This document shows positions 53,417-64,000 of a DNA stretch of 64,000 bases, one piece after another. The notes below the pieces were generated by a model. It was not told the origin of the DNA, searched no databases, and saw nothing but the letters and a program-made list of their open reading frames with translations. The position numbers and the translations under genes were made by a program. Positions within the stretch are counted from its first letter, which is position 1; each line of letters begins with the position of its first letter. This DNA comes from Haemophilus haemolyticus M19501 (GTDB taxonomy: Bacteria > Pseudomonadota > Gammaproteobacteria > Enterobacterales > Pasteurellaceae): the NCBI RefSeq assembly GCF_000222025.1, contig NZ_AFQO01000015.1:1-64000 (forward strand), in the 5' to 3' direction.

Positions 53417-55294
53417 ATGACTAACAATATGAACAATTACCCCTTATTATCTTTGATTAATTCACCAGAAGATTTGCGTCTTTTAAATAAAGATCAGCTA
53501 CCCCAACTCTGCCAAGAATTACGCGGTTATCTTTTAGAATCTGTTAGTCAAACTAGCGGGCATTTAGCATCAGGTTTAGGCACTGTAGAGCTAACCGTTG
53601 CACTTCATTACGTGTATAAAACACCATTTGATCAGTTAATTTGGGATGTTGGGCATCAAGCTTATCCACATAAAATTTTAACGGGTCGTCGAGATCAAAT
53701 GTCCACTATTCGCCAAAAAGACGGTATTCATCCTTTCCCTTGGCGTGAAGAAAGTGAATTTGACGTATTAAGCGTTGGCCACTCATCTACTTCTATTAGT
53801 GCTGGATTGGGTATTGCTGTCGCCGCAGAACGAGAAAATGCAGGTAGAAAAACGGTATGCGTAATCGGTGATGGCGCAATTACTGCTGGAATGGCTTTTG
53901 AAGCGCTGAATCACGCAGGTTCTGTTCACACTGATATGTTGGTTATTTTAAATGACAATGAAATGTCTATTTCAGAAAATGTTGGCGCATTGAATAATCA
54001 CCTTGCTCGTATTTTCTCTGGTTCTATCTACTCCACATTACGAGATGGAAGTAAAAAAATTCTCGATAAAGTTCCACCTGTAAAAAACTTTATGAAAAAA
54101 ACCGAAGAACACATGAAAGGGGTGATGTTCTCACCAGAAAGTACATTATTTGAAGAACTCGGTTTTAATTATATTGGCCCGGTAGATGGACATAACATTG
54201 ACGAATTAGTGGCAACACTTACGAATATGCGTAATCTGAAAGGCCCACAATTCTTACATATAAAAACGAAAAAAGGTAAAGGATACGCGCCCGCAGAAAA
54301 AGATCCTATTGGTTTCCACGGCGTACCAAAATTTGATCCAATCAGTGGTGAATTGCCTAAACACAATACTAAGCCAACTTATTCGAAAATTTTCGGTGAT
54401 TGGTTATGCGAAATGGCAGAAAAAGATTCAAAAATTATTGGTATCACACCAGCAATGCGTGAAGGCTCTGGCATGGTGGAGTTTTCTCAACGTTTTCCAG
54501 AACAATATTTTGATGTAGCGATTGCAGAGCAACACGCCGTCACGTTTGCTACTGGACTTGCTATTGGCGGATATAAACCCGTAGTTGCGATTTACTCGAC
54601 ATTTCTACAACGTGCTTACGATCAATTAATTCACGATGTTGCCATTCAAAATCTGCCTGTATTATTTGCGATTGATCGAGCGGGTATCGTAGGTGCTGAT
54701 GGCCCAACACACCAAGGGGCATTTGATCTCAGTTTTATGCGTTGTATTCCAAATATGATCATCATGACACCAAGTGATGAAAATGAATGCCGTCAAATGC
54801 TCTATACAGGTTATCAATGCGGGAAACCAGCGGCAGTGCGTTATCCTCGCGGAAATGCCATTGGTGTTGAACTAACACCTTTAGAAATGCTTCCTATCGG
54901 TAAATCACGTTTAATTCGAGAAGGTCAAAAAATTGCGATTTTAAACTTTGGTACCCTGTTACCATCCGCTTTAGAGCCAGCAGAAAAACTCAATGCAACG
55001 GTTGTCGATATGCGTTTTGTGAAACCGATTGATATTGAAATGATTGATGTGCTTGCTCAAAGTCATGATTATTTAGTCACATTAGAAGAAAATGCAATTC
55101 AAGGTGGAGCGGGATCTGCTGTTGCAGAAGTACTAAATTCATCAGGAAAATCAACCGCACTTTTACAACTTGGCTTGCCAGATTATTTTATTCCACAAGC
55201 GACACAGCAAGAAGCATTGGCAGATTTAAGATTGGATACAAAAGGCATTGAAGAAAAAATTCTCAACTTTATTGCAAAACAAGGTAATTTATAA
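53417..55294 (+). CDS. dxs: 1-deoxy-D-xylulose-5-phosphate synthase
   Basis: This 625-residue thiamin-diphosphate enzyme condenses pyruvate and glyceraldehyde 3-phosphate, the first step of the MEP pathway. Motifs include the conserved His in SGHLASGLG, the ThDP-binding [21 protein letters not shown] with LNDNEMSIS, and the catalytic Glu region [18 protein letters not shown]. Length is near E. coli (620). Two ATGs (53417, 53429) start frames only four residues apart. It ends xseB-ispA-dxs, so isoprenoid entry and FPP synthesis are co-expressed. Confidence 0.97.
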   Translation: MTNNMNNYPLLSLINSPEDLRLLNKDQLPQLCQELRGYLLESVSQTSGHLASGLGTVELTVALHYVYKTPFDQLIWDVGHQAYPHKILTGRRDQMSTIRQKDGIHPFPWREESEFDVLSVGHSSTSISAGLGIAVAAERENAGRKTVCVIGDGAITAGMAFEALNHAGSVHTDMLVILNDNEMSISENVGALNNHLARIFSGSIYSTLRDGSKKILDKVPPVKNFMKKTEEHMKGVMFSPESTLFEELGFNYIGPVDGHNIDELVATLTNMRNLKGPQFLHIKTKKGKGYAPAEKDPIGFHGVPKFDPISGELPKHNTKPTYSKIFGDWLCEMAEKDSKIIGITPAMREGSGMVEFSQRFPEQYFDVAIAEQHAVTFATGLAIGGYKPVVAIYSTFLQRAYDQLIHDVAIQNLPVLFAIDRAGIVGADGPTHQGAFDLSFMRCIPNMIIMTPSDENECRQMLYTGYQCGKPAAVRYPRGNAIGVELTPLEMLPIGKSRLIREGQKIAILNFGTLLPSALEPAEKLNATVVDMRFVKPIDIEMIDVLAQSHDYLVTLEENAIQGGAGSAVAEVLNSSGKSTALLQLGLPDYFIPQATQQEALADLRLDTKGIEEKILNFIAKQGNL

Positions 55295-55299
55295 AAATA

Positions 55300-55328
55300 A
55301 ACGCGATGATAACTTCATCGCGTTTTTT
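55300..55328. terminator. Terminator between dxs and sspB
   Basis: AACGCGATGA and TCATCGCGTT form a 10-bp stem around a short loop, followed by T's on the plus strand and preceded by A's for the other gene. Confidence 0.88.
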
Positions 55329-55329
55329 C

Positions 55330-55782
55330 TTAATCAACAATTCTTAAATGGGAAACTGATTTTGTTTTCTTTTTTTCTTCTTGTTTTCTAGGGCTATCTA
55401 CAGCCTTATAAAAACTAGTTGGTTGTTCAGTATCTGGCTCAGAATTAAGTTCATCGTAAACCTCTTCTGGCTCAAACATCACGCCATCACCATTTTCACG
55501 AGCATAGATCGCAAGCGCTGCGCCCATTGGAATATACAATTCACGAGAAACACCTTTAAAGCGAGCATTAAACTGGATGAAATCATTTGTCAGTTGTAAA
55601 TTGCCCGTAGCATTAGCAGACAAGTTCAATATAATCTGCCCATCTTTCACATATTCGACAGGAACATTCACACCTAAGTAAGTCGCATCAACAACTAAAT
55701 AAGGCGTAAAACTGTTATCTACTAGCCAATCATAATAAGCGCGTAATAAATAAGGGCGCTTAGGGGAAGCTTTGTATTCCAT
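55330..55782 (-). CDS. sspB: ClpXP adaptor SspB
   Basis: This 150-residue adaptor tethers ssrA-tagged and other substrates (including the N-terminal fragment of RseA in E. coli) to ClpX. It starts with the SspB core (SPKRPYLLRAYYDWLVDNSFTPYLVVD) and ends in an XB-type tail SVSHLRIVD, the ClpX-binding motif. It overlaps the sspA stop. Its link to RseA connects with rpoE-rseAB in the window. Confidence 0.95.
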   Translation of the reverse strand: MEYKASPKRPYLLRAYYDWLVDNSFTPYLVVDATYLGVNVPVEYVKDGQIILNLSANATGNLQLTNDFIQFNARFKGVSRELYIPMGAALAIYARENGDGVMFEPEEVYDELNSEPDTEQPTSFYKAVDSPRKQEEKKKTKSVSHLRIVD

Positions 55783-56420
55783 TATTTATCATCCATTAAA
55801 TTTTTTGGTGCAGCCTCACCTACAGACTGCAAGAATGAATCTCGACTAAATACACGATCCATATATCCCTTAATCGGTTTACTACCTGGACCTGTAAATT
55901 CCACGCCTAAATGTTTTAATTTCCATAACAATGGCGCAACATAACAATCCACTAAGCCAAACTCTTCATTCATGAAATAAGGTGTTTGCTGGAAAACTGG
56001 TGTAATCGCTAAAAGTTCTTCTTTTAATTGTTTGAGCGCTTCAGCTTTTTCACTTTCTGTACCATTTTCTGCTTTCTTGAGAGTTGGATACCAATCTTGT
56101 TCAATTCGTAACATTAAAAGACGATCTTCTGCTCGAGAAATTGGATACACTTGCATTAATGGTGGATGCGGAAAACGCTCGTCAAGATATTCCATAATAA
56201 TTCGTGAACTAAACAAAACAAGATCACGATCAACTAACGTTGGCACCGTAGCATACGGATTTAATTCCATTAAATCTTCTGGTAATGCTTGCAAATCAAC
56301 TTCTTCGTTCTCATAAAGTACACCTTTTTCAGCTAAAACAATTTTTACCTGATGACAGTAAATATCATCTTTATTTGAAAAAAGGGTCATTACTGAACGT
56401 TTACTTGATGCGCTGGACAT
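55782..56420 (-). CDS. sspA: Stringent starvation protein A
   Basis: This 212-residue RNA polymerase-associated GST-like protein is induced under starvation. An N-terminal thioredoxin-like domain (VMTLFSNKDDIYCHQVKIVLAEKG) is followed by an all-helical C domain. The family lacks glutathione transferase activity. It heads sspA-sspB, the normal order, downstream of rplM-rpsI as in E. coli. Confidence 0.95.
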   Translation of the reverse strand: MSSASSKRSVMTLFSNKDDIYCHQVKIVLAEKGVLYENEEVDLQALPEDLMELNPYATVPTLVDRDLVLFSSRIIMEYLDERFPHPPLMQVYPISRAEDRLLMLRIEQDWYPTLKKAENGTESEKAEALKQLKEELLAITPVFQQTPYFMNEEFGLVDCYVAPLLWKLKHLGVEFTGPGSKPIKGYMDRVFSRDSFLQSVGEAAPKNLMDDK

Positions 56421-56543
56421 TTATTCCTCCGAAGATCCAAAAATATTCTATATTTTATAAGGGGTGTGTATTCTATCACAAAGCATAGGTCATTTGCCAA
56501 ACAATTCTTTTTTATTGTTTTATAATCAATAAGTTAGATAACA

Positions 56544-56572
56544 AAAAAGCAGAGATTTCTCTCTGCTTTTCT
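56544..56572 (-). terminator. rpsI terminator
   Basis: AAAGCAGAGA and TCTCTGCTTT pair with a tiny loop and are followed by T's on the minus strand. It separates rplM-rpsI from sspA-sspB. Confidence 0.85.
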
Positions 56573-56593
56573 TTTTCGAAACGAAAATAAAAA

Positions 56594-56986
56594 TTAACGT
56601 TTTGAGTATTGTGGACGACGACGTGCTTTGTGTAAACCCACTTTTTTACGTTCAACGCGACGTGCGTCACGAGTAACGAAACCAGCTGCACGAAGTGCTG
56701 GGCGTAATGTTTCATCGTATTCCATCAATGCACGAGTGATACCGTGACGGATTGCACCCGCTTGACCAGAAATACCACCACCTTTAACAGTGATGTATAG
56801 GTCTAATTTATCAGTTAACTCAACCAATTCTAATGGCTGACGTACTACCATGCGCGCAGTTTCACGGCCGAAGTAAACGTCTAATTCACGTTGGTTGATA
56901 GTGATTTTACCACTGCCCGGTTTGATAAATACACGAGCTGAAGAGCTTTTGCGGCGACCTGTGCCGTAGTTTTGATTCTCTGCCAT
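56594..56986 (-). CDS. rpsI: 30S ribosomal protein S9
   Basis: This 130-residue protein contacts tRNA in the P site through its C-terminal tail ending [11 protein letters not shown]. It begins [20 protein letters not shown] and has the [15 protein letters not shown] signature. Length equals that of E. coli S9. It lies 16 bp after rplM. Confidence 0.98.
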   Translation of the reverse strand: MAENQNYGTGRRKSSSARVFIKPGSGKITINQRELDVYFGRETARMVVRQPLELVELTDKLDLYITVKGGGISGQAGAIRHGITRALMEYDETLRPALRAAGFVTRDARRVERKKVGLHKARRRPQYSKR

Positions 56987-57002
56987 TTTCTAAACCTCGT
57001 GA

Positions 57003-57572
<570 letters not shown>

Positions 57573-57675
57573 CATATTTATTTCATGAATGCTAATTTTT
57601 TATGCAATATTTTAGTATTTTTGCTGAAACCTATTTACATTAACTAAATTAATGTTTTTAATGAATTTATTAAAA

Positions 57676-58623
<948 letters not shown>

Positions 58624-58650
58624 CTTAAAGATAAGATATTTTTCTTCCAT

Positions 58651-58682
58651 AAAATAAGGGCGTTATTTACGCCCTTATTTAA
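58651..58682. terminator. Terminator between metF and bioD
   Basis: AAATAAGGGCG and CGCCCTTATTT form an 11-bp stem with a 7-nt loop between converging genes. Confidence 0.88.
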
Positions 58683-58708
58683 ATATAAAAAACTTTAACC
58701 GCACTTTA

Positions 58709-59437
58709 TTATTTGACTAACTCTGTTTGCATATACATTAATCGATCAATATCCGTCAAATAATGTCCCAATTCTTGCTCTTCTGGTTTATGCAAATAAG
58801 GAATTTTCCCTAAAAGCGGCGCATCAATATGCTCAACAAGCAAATCAACAATTTCTGCATAGTGGCTTAATAATGGATTAACTCGGTTAGCTATCCAGCC
58901 CAATAACGGCACGCCTAGCTGTTGAATCGCTTGCACAGTTAATAATGCGTGATTCACACAACCATCTTTAATACCAACCACAAGAACCACAGGCATTTTT
59001 CGTTGTGCAACCCAATCAGCAAAACTTTTTCCTTCCGCCATTGGAGTCATTAAACCAAACGAGCCCTCAACCACAACAGACTGATAATTTTGATTTAATC
59101 GAGTTAAATCATGATTAATTTTATCTAACTTAATACGCGTCCTATCTTGTGTCAGCATCGGTGCGCTATGGCTAAAGGTATAACTATTAATATCCTTGTA
59201 GGACACATTTTCTTTAGTTGAATCCATTAATGTTAATACATCTGAATTTGATAAATTATCATAATCTGATGTATTTTCTTCTTGCATCGCTGGATAAATA
59301 CTTTCCTCACCGCAACAAGCAATGGGTTTATAGCCAACCACTTGCACACCCTGCTTTTGCAAGGCTTGAATAATCGCACGGGTTGCTGTGGTTTTTCCCA
59401 CATTTGTATCTGTCCCCGCAACAAAAAAGCTACTCAT
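58709..59437 (-). CDS. bioD: Dethiobiotin synthetase
   Basis: This 242-residue ATP-dependent carboxylase closes the ureido ring of dethiobiotin in biotin synthesis. The P-loop is GTDTNVGKTTATRAI (about 8-22); the lysine of YKPIA and the VVEGSFGLMTPM strand follow. It stands alone; bioA, bioB, bioF are not in this window. Haemophilus genomes carry more than one bioD-type gene, so the paralogue assignment is uncertain. Confidence 0.94.
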   Translation of the reverse strand: MSSFFVAGTDTNVGKTTATRAIIQALQKQGVQVVGYKPIACCGEESIYPAMQEENTSDYDNLSNSDVLTLMDSTKENVSYKDINSYTFSHSAPMLTQDRTRIKLDKINHDLTRLNQNYQSVVVEGSFGLMTPMAEGKSFADWVAQRKMPVVLVVGIKDGCVNHALLTVQAIQQLGVPLLGWIANRVNPLLSHYAEIVDLLVEHIDAPLLGKIPYLHKPEEQELGHYLTDIDRLMYMQTELVK

Positions 59438-59538
59438 TTTTATCTCCTTTAAAAAGTGCGGTGGATTTTAAAAGAATTTTTCCTTTAAAAATTTGAGATA
59501 ACGCAAATTTTCTCTTTTTCGTATCAAAAATAAACAAT

Positions 59539-59805
59539 TTATTTGATCTCACTCAAGCTATTAAATAAACCATCATCTTGTTTTGGTATTTGCAAATAAA
59601 ATCCTTGTTGTTTAATTTTTTCCAATACCTCATTACTATCTACATTATGTAGCGGTTTGCTCCCAAGTAAATTAAACATCATGACTAATTCTGGTTTTCC
59701 AAAGTGGCTCAGTAACACTTCTGGCACTTGAGAAAAATCCTCTCTTTTTGCGATATACAGATAGCTTCCCGGTTTCTTTTTACTTTTATAAATTGCACAT
59801 AACAT
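59539..59805 (-). CDS. YcgL-domain protein
   Basis: This 88-residue protein matches the YcgL (DUF709) family: [31 protein letters not shown], then [12 protein letters not shown]. The family has a small alpha/beta fold and no agreed biochemical role. It lies on the same strand as bioD, with about 100 bp between, and may have its own promoter. Confidence 0.88.
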   Translation of the reverse strand: MLCAIYKSKKKPGSYLYIAKREDFSQVPEVLLSHFGKPELVMMFNLLGSKPLHNVDSNEVLEKIKQQGFYLQIPKQDDGLFNSLSEIK

Positions 59806-59822
59806 ATTTTGTTTTCCTAAAT

Positions 59823-59858
59823 AAAAAATCCCTATTAAATTTCTTTAACAGGGATTTT
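59823..59858 (-). terminator. Terminator of the repeat-rich lipoprotein gene
   Basis: AAATCCCT and AGGGATTT pair around a loop of about 17 nt; T's follow on the minus strand. Confidence 0.75.
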
Positions 59859-59883
59859 ACCATTTATTAAATTGCTTAAAGCA

Positions 59884-60339
59884 TTATTTTGCAGCTTCTT
59901 TTACGGCATCAGCTGCTTGAGTTGCTTTTTCAGAAACGGCTTCTTTAACTTCAGTCATTTTAGAAGTCGCAGCGTCTTTCATCGCATCCATTTTTGATGA
60001 TGCAGCATCTTTCATTGCATCAATTTTAGAGGTTGCAGCATCTTTCATTTCGCTAACTTTAGCTGCAGCAGCATCTTTTACTTGTTCAACTTGAGCCATT
60101 GCTGCATCTTTAACTTCAGCAGTTTTCTCTACTGCAGTGTTTTTCACTTCAGTTGAAGCTTGTTTAGCCGCATCTTTAACATCAGCAACAGCATTAGTTG
60201 CTGCGTCTTTTGCTTCAGAAACCATTGATGTTGCCGCTTGTTTAGCTGCGTCAACTTTTTGTGCAGCTTCTTCTTTATCGAAACAACCAGTTACCGCTAA
60301 AGCTGAACCTAAAACTAATGCTAGTGTTAATTTTTTCAT
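59884..60339 (-). CDS. Alanine/lysine-rich repeat lipoprotein, LEA-like
   Basis: This 151-residue lipoprotein has signal MKKLTLALVLGSALAVTGC with acceptor Cys19. The mature part is almost entirely a tandem 11-residue repeat of the type KDAATSKIDAM, KDAASSKMDAM, KDAATSKMTEV, with related units upstream. Alternating charged and alanine residues predict a long amphipathic helix, similar to group 3 LEA or apolipoprotein-like repeats. The ATG at 60339 is preferred over 60351. Function is not known; membrane-attached helical spacer or desiccation/stress protection are possible. Confidence 0.8.
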   Translation of the reverse strand: MKKLTLALVLGSALAVTGCFDKEEAAQKVDAAKQAATSMVSEAKDAATNAVADVKDAAKQASTEVKNTAVEKTAEVKDAAMAQVEQVKDAAAAKVSEMKDAATSKIDAMKDAASSKMDAMKDAATSKMTEVKEAVSEKATQAADAVKEAAK

Positions 60340-60571
60340 AATTTTCTCCATAGAATAAATCTTGATTACGGCAAAGCCCTATTGCTTTGATGTGGCGTAG
60401 TTTACGGAAGTTTTATTAAAAGAAAATAGCTAATACAAAAATTTACATTTCTGATAAATAAATAAGTGTAAAAAAGAGCATTAACACATTGATATTAAAT
60501 ATATTTTAAAAAAGTTCCATAGAAAAATTTTATTTTTTGTAAAGAAATGTATATGAATATATGTTTTAGAT

Positions 60572-61069
60572 TTAATCAATCTTATGAATTTCTTTAGATG
60601 CTTGATGCATCAATATTTCTGATTTATTACCATCCCATAATAATTGAGCAATGGTTGCAGGATAAAATGGTATTGGATTTCGTTTTCCATACAGTTCAGC
60701 AACGATTTCTCCAACTAAAGGTAAATGAGAAATAATCAATACAGATTTAACCCCATCATGTTTCAGCACTTCTAAATAATCAATGACTGAATGCGCATGG
60801 CCATAAGGAGTTATACCCTCCCAAGTTTCAAGTTTATTTTCTAATTCAAAATCAAACGCTTGATTAACTTGATGAAAGGTTTCTTGAGCTCTGACATAAG
60901 GACTCACTAAAATACGGTCTAGTGAATTAATTACTAGCGTACTTAAATGCTGTTTTAACCATTCTCCTTGAAAAAAAGCTTGCTTAATACCATAGGCAGT
61001 TAAGCGACGAGCTTTATCACTATTAGCCATTACTTCAGCCTCGCCATGACGCATAATAAAAATATTCAT
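60572..61069 (-). CDS. sixA: Phosphohistidine phosphatase SixA
   Basis: This 165-residue histidine-phosphatase-superfamily enzyme carries the RHG motif (MNIFIMRHGEAE, catalytic His at about 8) and the second His in SHLPLVGEIVAEL. E. coli SixA acts on phosphohistidine of the ArcB HPt domain and on PtsN. ATG at 61069 follows AGGAAAG; upstream frame extension runs into glmM and is not supported. It lies after glmM on the same strand with a paired-USS motif between. Confidence 0.92.
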   Translation of the reverse strand: MNIFIMRHGEAEVMANSDKARRLTAYGIKQAFFQGEWLKQHLSTLVINSLDRILVSPYVRAQETFHQVNQAFDFELENKLETWEGITPYGHAHSVIDYLEVLKHDGVKSVLIISHLPLVGEIVAELYGKRNPIPFYPATIAQLLWDGNKSEILMHQASKEIHKID

Positions 61070-61127
61070 TTGCTTTCCTAAGTATTTGATAAAAATAAAC
61101 CGCACTAAATAAAGTGCGGTTAAAAAA

Positions 61128-62462
61128 TTAATGAGATTTAACTGCTTCTGCAATTTCTTCTGCACATTGTTGTGCAAGTGTAGCGTCTTGGCATTCCACC
61201 ATAACTCGAATAAGTGGTTCCGTACCCGATTTACGCAATAAAATACGACCTTTGCCTTCTAAACGTTTTTTAACGTCTGCGGCAACAGATTTTACAGCGT
61301 CACTTTCAAGTGGATTATCCCCACCCGCAAAACGTACATTGATTAACACTTGTGGGAATAATTTAACCGCACTCGCTAATTCATTTAATGATAATTTATG
61401 CTGTGCCATCGCCGCCAATACAGCCAATGACGCAACAATGCCGTCACCCGTTGTATTCTTATCCGCAATGATAATATGTCCAGAATTCTCACCACCAAGC
61501 GTCCAATCGTTTTCAACCATTTTTTCCAATACATAACGGTCGCCCACATTTGCACGTAAGAAAGGAACGCCAAGCATTTTCAACGCAATCTCTAAGCTCA
61601 TATTACTCATTAATGTGCCAACGACACCGCCTTTTAATTGGCCTGAGCGCAATGCTTCACGTGCAATAATAAAGAGAATTTGGTCGCCATCAACTTTATT
61701 TCCTAAATGATCGACCATCATAATGCGGTCACCATCGCCATCATAAGCTAAGCCAACGTCAGCTTTCATTTCAACTACTTTCGCTTGCAATGCTGTCACA
61801 TCCGTTGCGCCACATTTTTCATTAATGTTCAAACCATTTGGATCTGTACCAATTTCAATGACTTCCGCACCAAGCTCTCTCAACACGTTAGGCGCAATAT
61901 GATAGGTCGCACCATTTGCACAATCTACCACGATCTTATAACCTTCTAGGCCTAAGTGAGCTGGGAATGTGCCTTTACAAAACTCAATGTAGCGTCCGGC
62001 TGCATCATTAATACGACTTGCTTTACCTAATTCTGCAGATTCCACACAATCCATCGGTTGCTCTAACATCGCTTCAATGGCTTCTTCAATTTCATCAGGT
62101 AATTTAGTCCCTTTTGCTGAAAAGAATTTAATGCCATTATCATAATAAGGATTATGAGAGGCCGAGATCACAATACCCGCTTCAGCACGGAAAGTTCTGG
62201 TTAAATAAGCAATAGCGGGTGTAGGCATAGGGCCGGTAAATGCAGCAGATAACCCCGCAGCAGCCAAACCTGCTTCAAGGGCTGATTCCAACATATATCC
62301 AGAAATGCGAGTATCTTTACCGATTAAAACCATTTTAGAACCTTGAGAAGCTAATACTTTTCCTGCAGCCCAACCTAATTTTAATGCGAAATCTGGTGTA
62401 ATTGGATAAGTACCCACTTTTCCACGCACACCATCTGTTCCAAAATATTTACGATTTACCAT
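61128..62462 (-). CDS. glmM: Phosphoglucosamine mutase
   Basis: This 444-residue enzyme interconverts glucosamine 6- and 1-phosphate on the route to UDP-GlcNAc for peptidoglycan and LPS. The phosphoserine loop is [15 protein letters not shown] (Ser near residue 102), the metal loop DGDGDR near 242, and the phosphate-binding [12 protein letters not shown] at the end. Length equals that of E. coli GlmM (445). It follows folP by about 37 bp, in the ftsH-folP-glmM cluster. Confidence 0.97.
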   Translation of the reverse strand: MVNRKYFGTDGVRGKVGTYPITPDFALKLGWAAGKVLASQGSKMVLIGKDTRISGYMLESALEAGLAAAGLSAAFTGPMPTPAIAYLTRTFRAEAGIVISASHNPYYDNGIKFFSAKGTKLPDEIEEAIEAMLEQPMDCVESAELGKASRINDAAGRYIEFCKGTFPAHLGLEGYKIVVDCANGATYHIAPNVLRELGAEVIEIGTDPNGLNINEKCGATDVTALQAKVVEMKADVGLAYDGDGDRIMMVDHLGNKVDGDQILFIIAREALRSGQLKGGVVGTLMSNMSLEIALKMLGVPFLRANVGDRYVLEKMVENDWTLGGENSGHIIIADKNTTGDGIVASLAVLAAMAQHKLSLNELASAVKLFPQVLINVRFAGGDNPLESDAVKSVAADVKKRLEGKGRILLRKSGTEPLIRVMVECQDATLAQQCAEEIAEAVKSH

Positions 62463-62499
62463 AACACAATTCCTTTAATTTTTTATCGTTATAAAATCA

Positions 62500-63342
62500 T
62501 CAGGCATTTTCTGTTGCCTGCCAAACTTTGAGCATATCTGATGTTGCAGCAACATCATGTACGCGTAAAATTTTTGCACCTTTTTGCGCTGCAATAAGCG
62601 TGCCTGCCGCACTGCCTATCACTCTCTGATCGACGGGTTTATCAAGCACCGCACCAATCATTGATTTGCGAGATAATCCCGCTAACACAGGATATCCACT
62701 ATGACAAAATTCATTCAGATTTTGTAATAATTGATAATTATGCTGTACAGACTTACCAAAACAAAATCCCATGTCCCAAATTAAGTTTTCTTTTTTAACA
62801 CCAGCAGAAAGACATTCATTAGTACGTTTCTGTAAAAAAGCGAATACATCTTGTACGACATTCTCATAATGAGGATTTGCCTGCATCGTTCTAGGTTGCC
62901 CTTGCATATGCATGATACAAACAGGTAAAGCTAGTTTTACTGCGGTTTCTAACGCATTTGGCTCTTGCAAAGCACGAATATCATTAATCAAATCCATTCC
63001 AACACTTGCTGCTTCACGCATCACAACTGCTTTTGAAGAATCGACAGAAATCCAGCAATCAAAACGGCTTCGCACCGCCTCCACTACTGGCACAACACGA
63101 TGCAATTCTTCTTGTTCAGAGACTTCATCCGCATCATTATAAAGGAATGACGGACGCGTAGATTCACCACCAATATCAATAATTGTCGCTCCTTCTTCCA
63201 ACATTTTTTCAACTTGAAAAAGCGCTTTATCCAAGCTAAAAAACTGTCCTCTATCAGAAAAAGAATCAGGCGTAAAATTAAGGATTCCCATAATCTTAGG
63301 AACGCTTAAATCAAGACATTTATTATTCGCGTAAAGTTTCAT
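62500..63342 (-). CDS. folP: Dihydropteroate synthase
   Basis: This 280-residue TIM-barrel enzyme joins pABA to dihydropterin pyrophosphate and is the sulfonamide target. Signatures: IMGILNFTPDSFSDRG near the N terminus and IIDIGGESTRPSF. The C-terminal RVHDVAAT is the pterin/phosphate-binding strand. Length fits the family. It sits between ftsH and glmM, as in E. coli. Haemophilus sulfonamide resistance alters this gene; no insertion is evident here. Confidence 0.97.
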   Translation of the reverse strand: MKLYANNKCLDLSVPKIMGILNFTPDSFSDRGQFFSLDKALFQVEKMLEEGATIIDIGGESTRPSFLYNDADEVSEQEELHRVVPVVEAVRSRFDCWISVDSSKAVVMREAASVGMDLINDIRALQEPNALETAVKLALPVCIMHMQGQPRTMQANPHYENVVQDVFAFLQKRTNECLSAGVKKENLIWDMGFCFGKSVQHNYQLLQNLNEFCHSGYPVLAGLSRKSMIGAVLDKPVDQRVIGSAAGTLIAAQKGAKILRVHDVAATSDMLKVWQATENA

Positions 63343-63421
63343 AAAGTGCGGTTAGTTTTTAGAGTGATTTTGGTGGGCAATTATAGCGAAATACATCCAA
63401 GAAAAAAATCATTAGGAAAAA

Positions 63422-63450
63422 ATAAAGCCTTTCCGAAGAAAGGCTTTGAT
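63422..63450 (-). terminator. ftsH terminator
   Basis: AAAGCCTTT and AAAGGCTTT pair around a 6-nt loop (63424-63447) with T's following on the minus strand. Confidence 0.85.
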
Positions 63451-63453
63451 AAG

Positions 63454-64000
63454 TTAAACATTAAAATCGTCGGTATTTTCTACCGCACTTTCAGGCTTTG
63501 TATCATTCGTTGTTGAATTTGCATAAGCAGCCTGTTGAGTTTTCGGCTCTTCCCAACCTGATGGCGGTGTGACGGGTTCGCGATTCATCAATTGTTTGAT
63601 TTGTTCTTCTTCAATGGTTTCATATTTGACTAATGCATCTTTCATCGCATGAAGAATATCCATATTATCAGTCAAAATCTGTCTTGCTCTCGCATAGTTA
63701 CGATTTACAATTGCACGCACTTCTTCATCAATTGCATGAGCAGTTTCATCCGACATATGTTTTGCTTTCGCCATTGAACGACCTAAGAAAACCTCGCCCT
63801 CATCTTCCGTATAAAGAATCGGACCTAATTTGTCAGAGAATCCCCATTGCGTCACCATATTACGCGCGATATTAGTCGCTACTTTAATATCATTTGATGC
63901 ACCCGTTGAGATATTTTCTTCACCGTAAATCAAATCTTCTGCTAAACGCCCTGCATACAAGGTAGAAAGCTTACTTTCTAATTGTTTTTGGCTAATGCTA
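63454..64000 (-). CDS. ftsH: ATP-dependent zinc metalloprotease FtsH, C-terminal part
   Basis: The C-terminal end of FtsH (about 180 residues) runs into the window edge: the frame is open beyond the internal Met at 63960 to position 64000. It reads [46 protein letters not shown], the M41 peptidase domain that follows the HEAGH zinc site, then a variable tail. FtsH is the membrane AAA+ protease that controls LpxC and sigma-32. The N-terminal portion lies outside the window. Confidence 0.95.
   Translation of the reverse strand, partial: SISQKQLESKLSTLYAGRLAEDLIYGEENISTGASNDIKVATNIARNMVTQWGFSDKLGPILYTEDEGEVFLGRSMAKAKHMSDETAHAIDEEVRAIVNRNYARARQILTDNMDILHAMKDALVKYETIEEEQIKQLMNREPVTPPSGWEEPKTQQAAYANSTTNDTKPESAVENTDDFNV

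Noticed and set aside
60137-60358. Plus-strand open frame in the repeat lipoprotein region
   Set aside because: Antisense shadow created by the repeat codons.

Overview
The window is Haemophilus chromosome, from the H. influenzae / H. haemolyticus group. It is about 38% GC and full of the Haemophilus DNA uptake signal (USS, AAGTGCGGT or ACCGCACTT), often as inverted pairs that act as terminators. Almost every gene is a recognisable housekeeping gene of this group. I saw no prophage, CRISPR array, toxin-antitoxin pair or restriction system.

Layout. 1-490: end of an rRNA operon (23S 3' end, 5S). 716-5832: def-fmt-rsmB-trkA, mscL and an SdhE-like gene. 5851-8157: the sigma-E module rpoE-rseA-rseB, with a textbook sigma-E promoter. 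8198-11973 (minus): ndh, an HI_0552-family gene, apaH, rsmA. 12179-13994: infA, then rpsF-priB-rpsR-rplI. 14096-17177: a head-to-head chimera of a 5'-truncated rpoD (minus) and a 5'-truncated TonB-dependent receptor (plus). 17281-20061: PqqL-type M16 protease. 20184-22117: thrS with a 2-bp frameshift, preceded by an RNA hairpin that mimics the anticodon arm of tRNA-Thr. 22401-29713: azoR, topA, a LysR regulator, pntAB. 29973-34096: glgP and glgA without glgB, glgX or glgC alongside. 34185-35428 and 38146-39388: two diverged copies of one IS3-family (IS150-like) element in opposite orientation, flanking tyrA-truB-rbfA. 39417-44216: infB-nusA-rimP with the initiator tRNA upstream. 44320-45827: a small lipoprotein, a kinase-fold protein with an altered catalytic loop, and a frameshifted DUF1439 gene. 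45936-48987: fabA, Lon-like protease, matP. 49055-52073: cspD, YoaH-like, truC, yqcC, thiI. 52233-55294: xseB-ispA-dxs. 55330-57431: sspB-sspA and rpsI-rplM. 57742-60339: metF, bioD, ycgL and a repeat-rich lipoprotein. 60572-64000: sixA, glmM, folP and the 3' part of ftsH.

How the genes work together. Most groups are classical conserved operons: translation (def-fmt-rsmB; rimP-nusA-infB; rpsF to rplI; rpsI-rplM), envelope stress (rpoE-rseAB), isoprenoid precursors (ispA-dxs), glycogen (glgA, glgP), cell-wall and folate metabolism (glmM, folP). Terminators and control elements are unusually easy to read: a sigma-E promoter, the thrS tRNA-mimic operator, candidate S6/S18 and L13 leaders, and a possible CRP site.

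Main anomalies. Two genes expected to be essential (rpoD, thrS) are broken as written, and the rpoD junction removes the promoters of both fused genes. Either an intact rpoD exists elsewhere or the assembly is chimeric or error-bearing here. Compared with my memory of strain Rd KW20, gene order is heavily rearranged, and lic2A (between rsmA and apaH) and the type I restriction genes (between infB and rbfA) are absent. Both IS copies sit in the loop of what was one terminator hairpin. Comparisons with Rd are from memory and need a synteny check.
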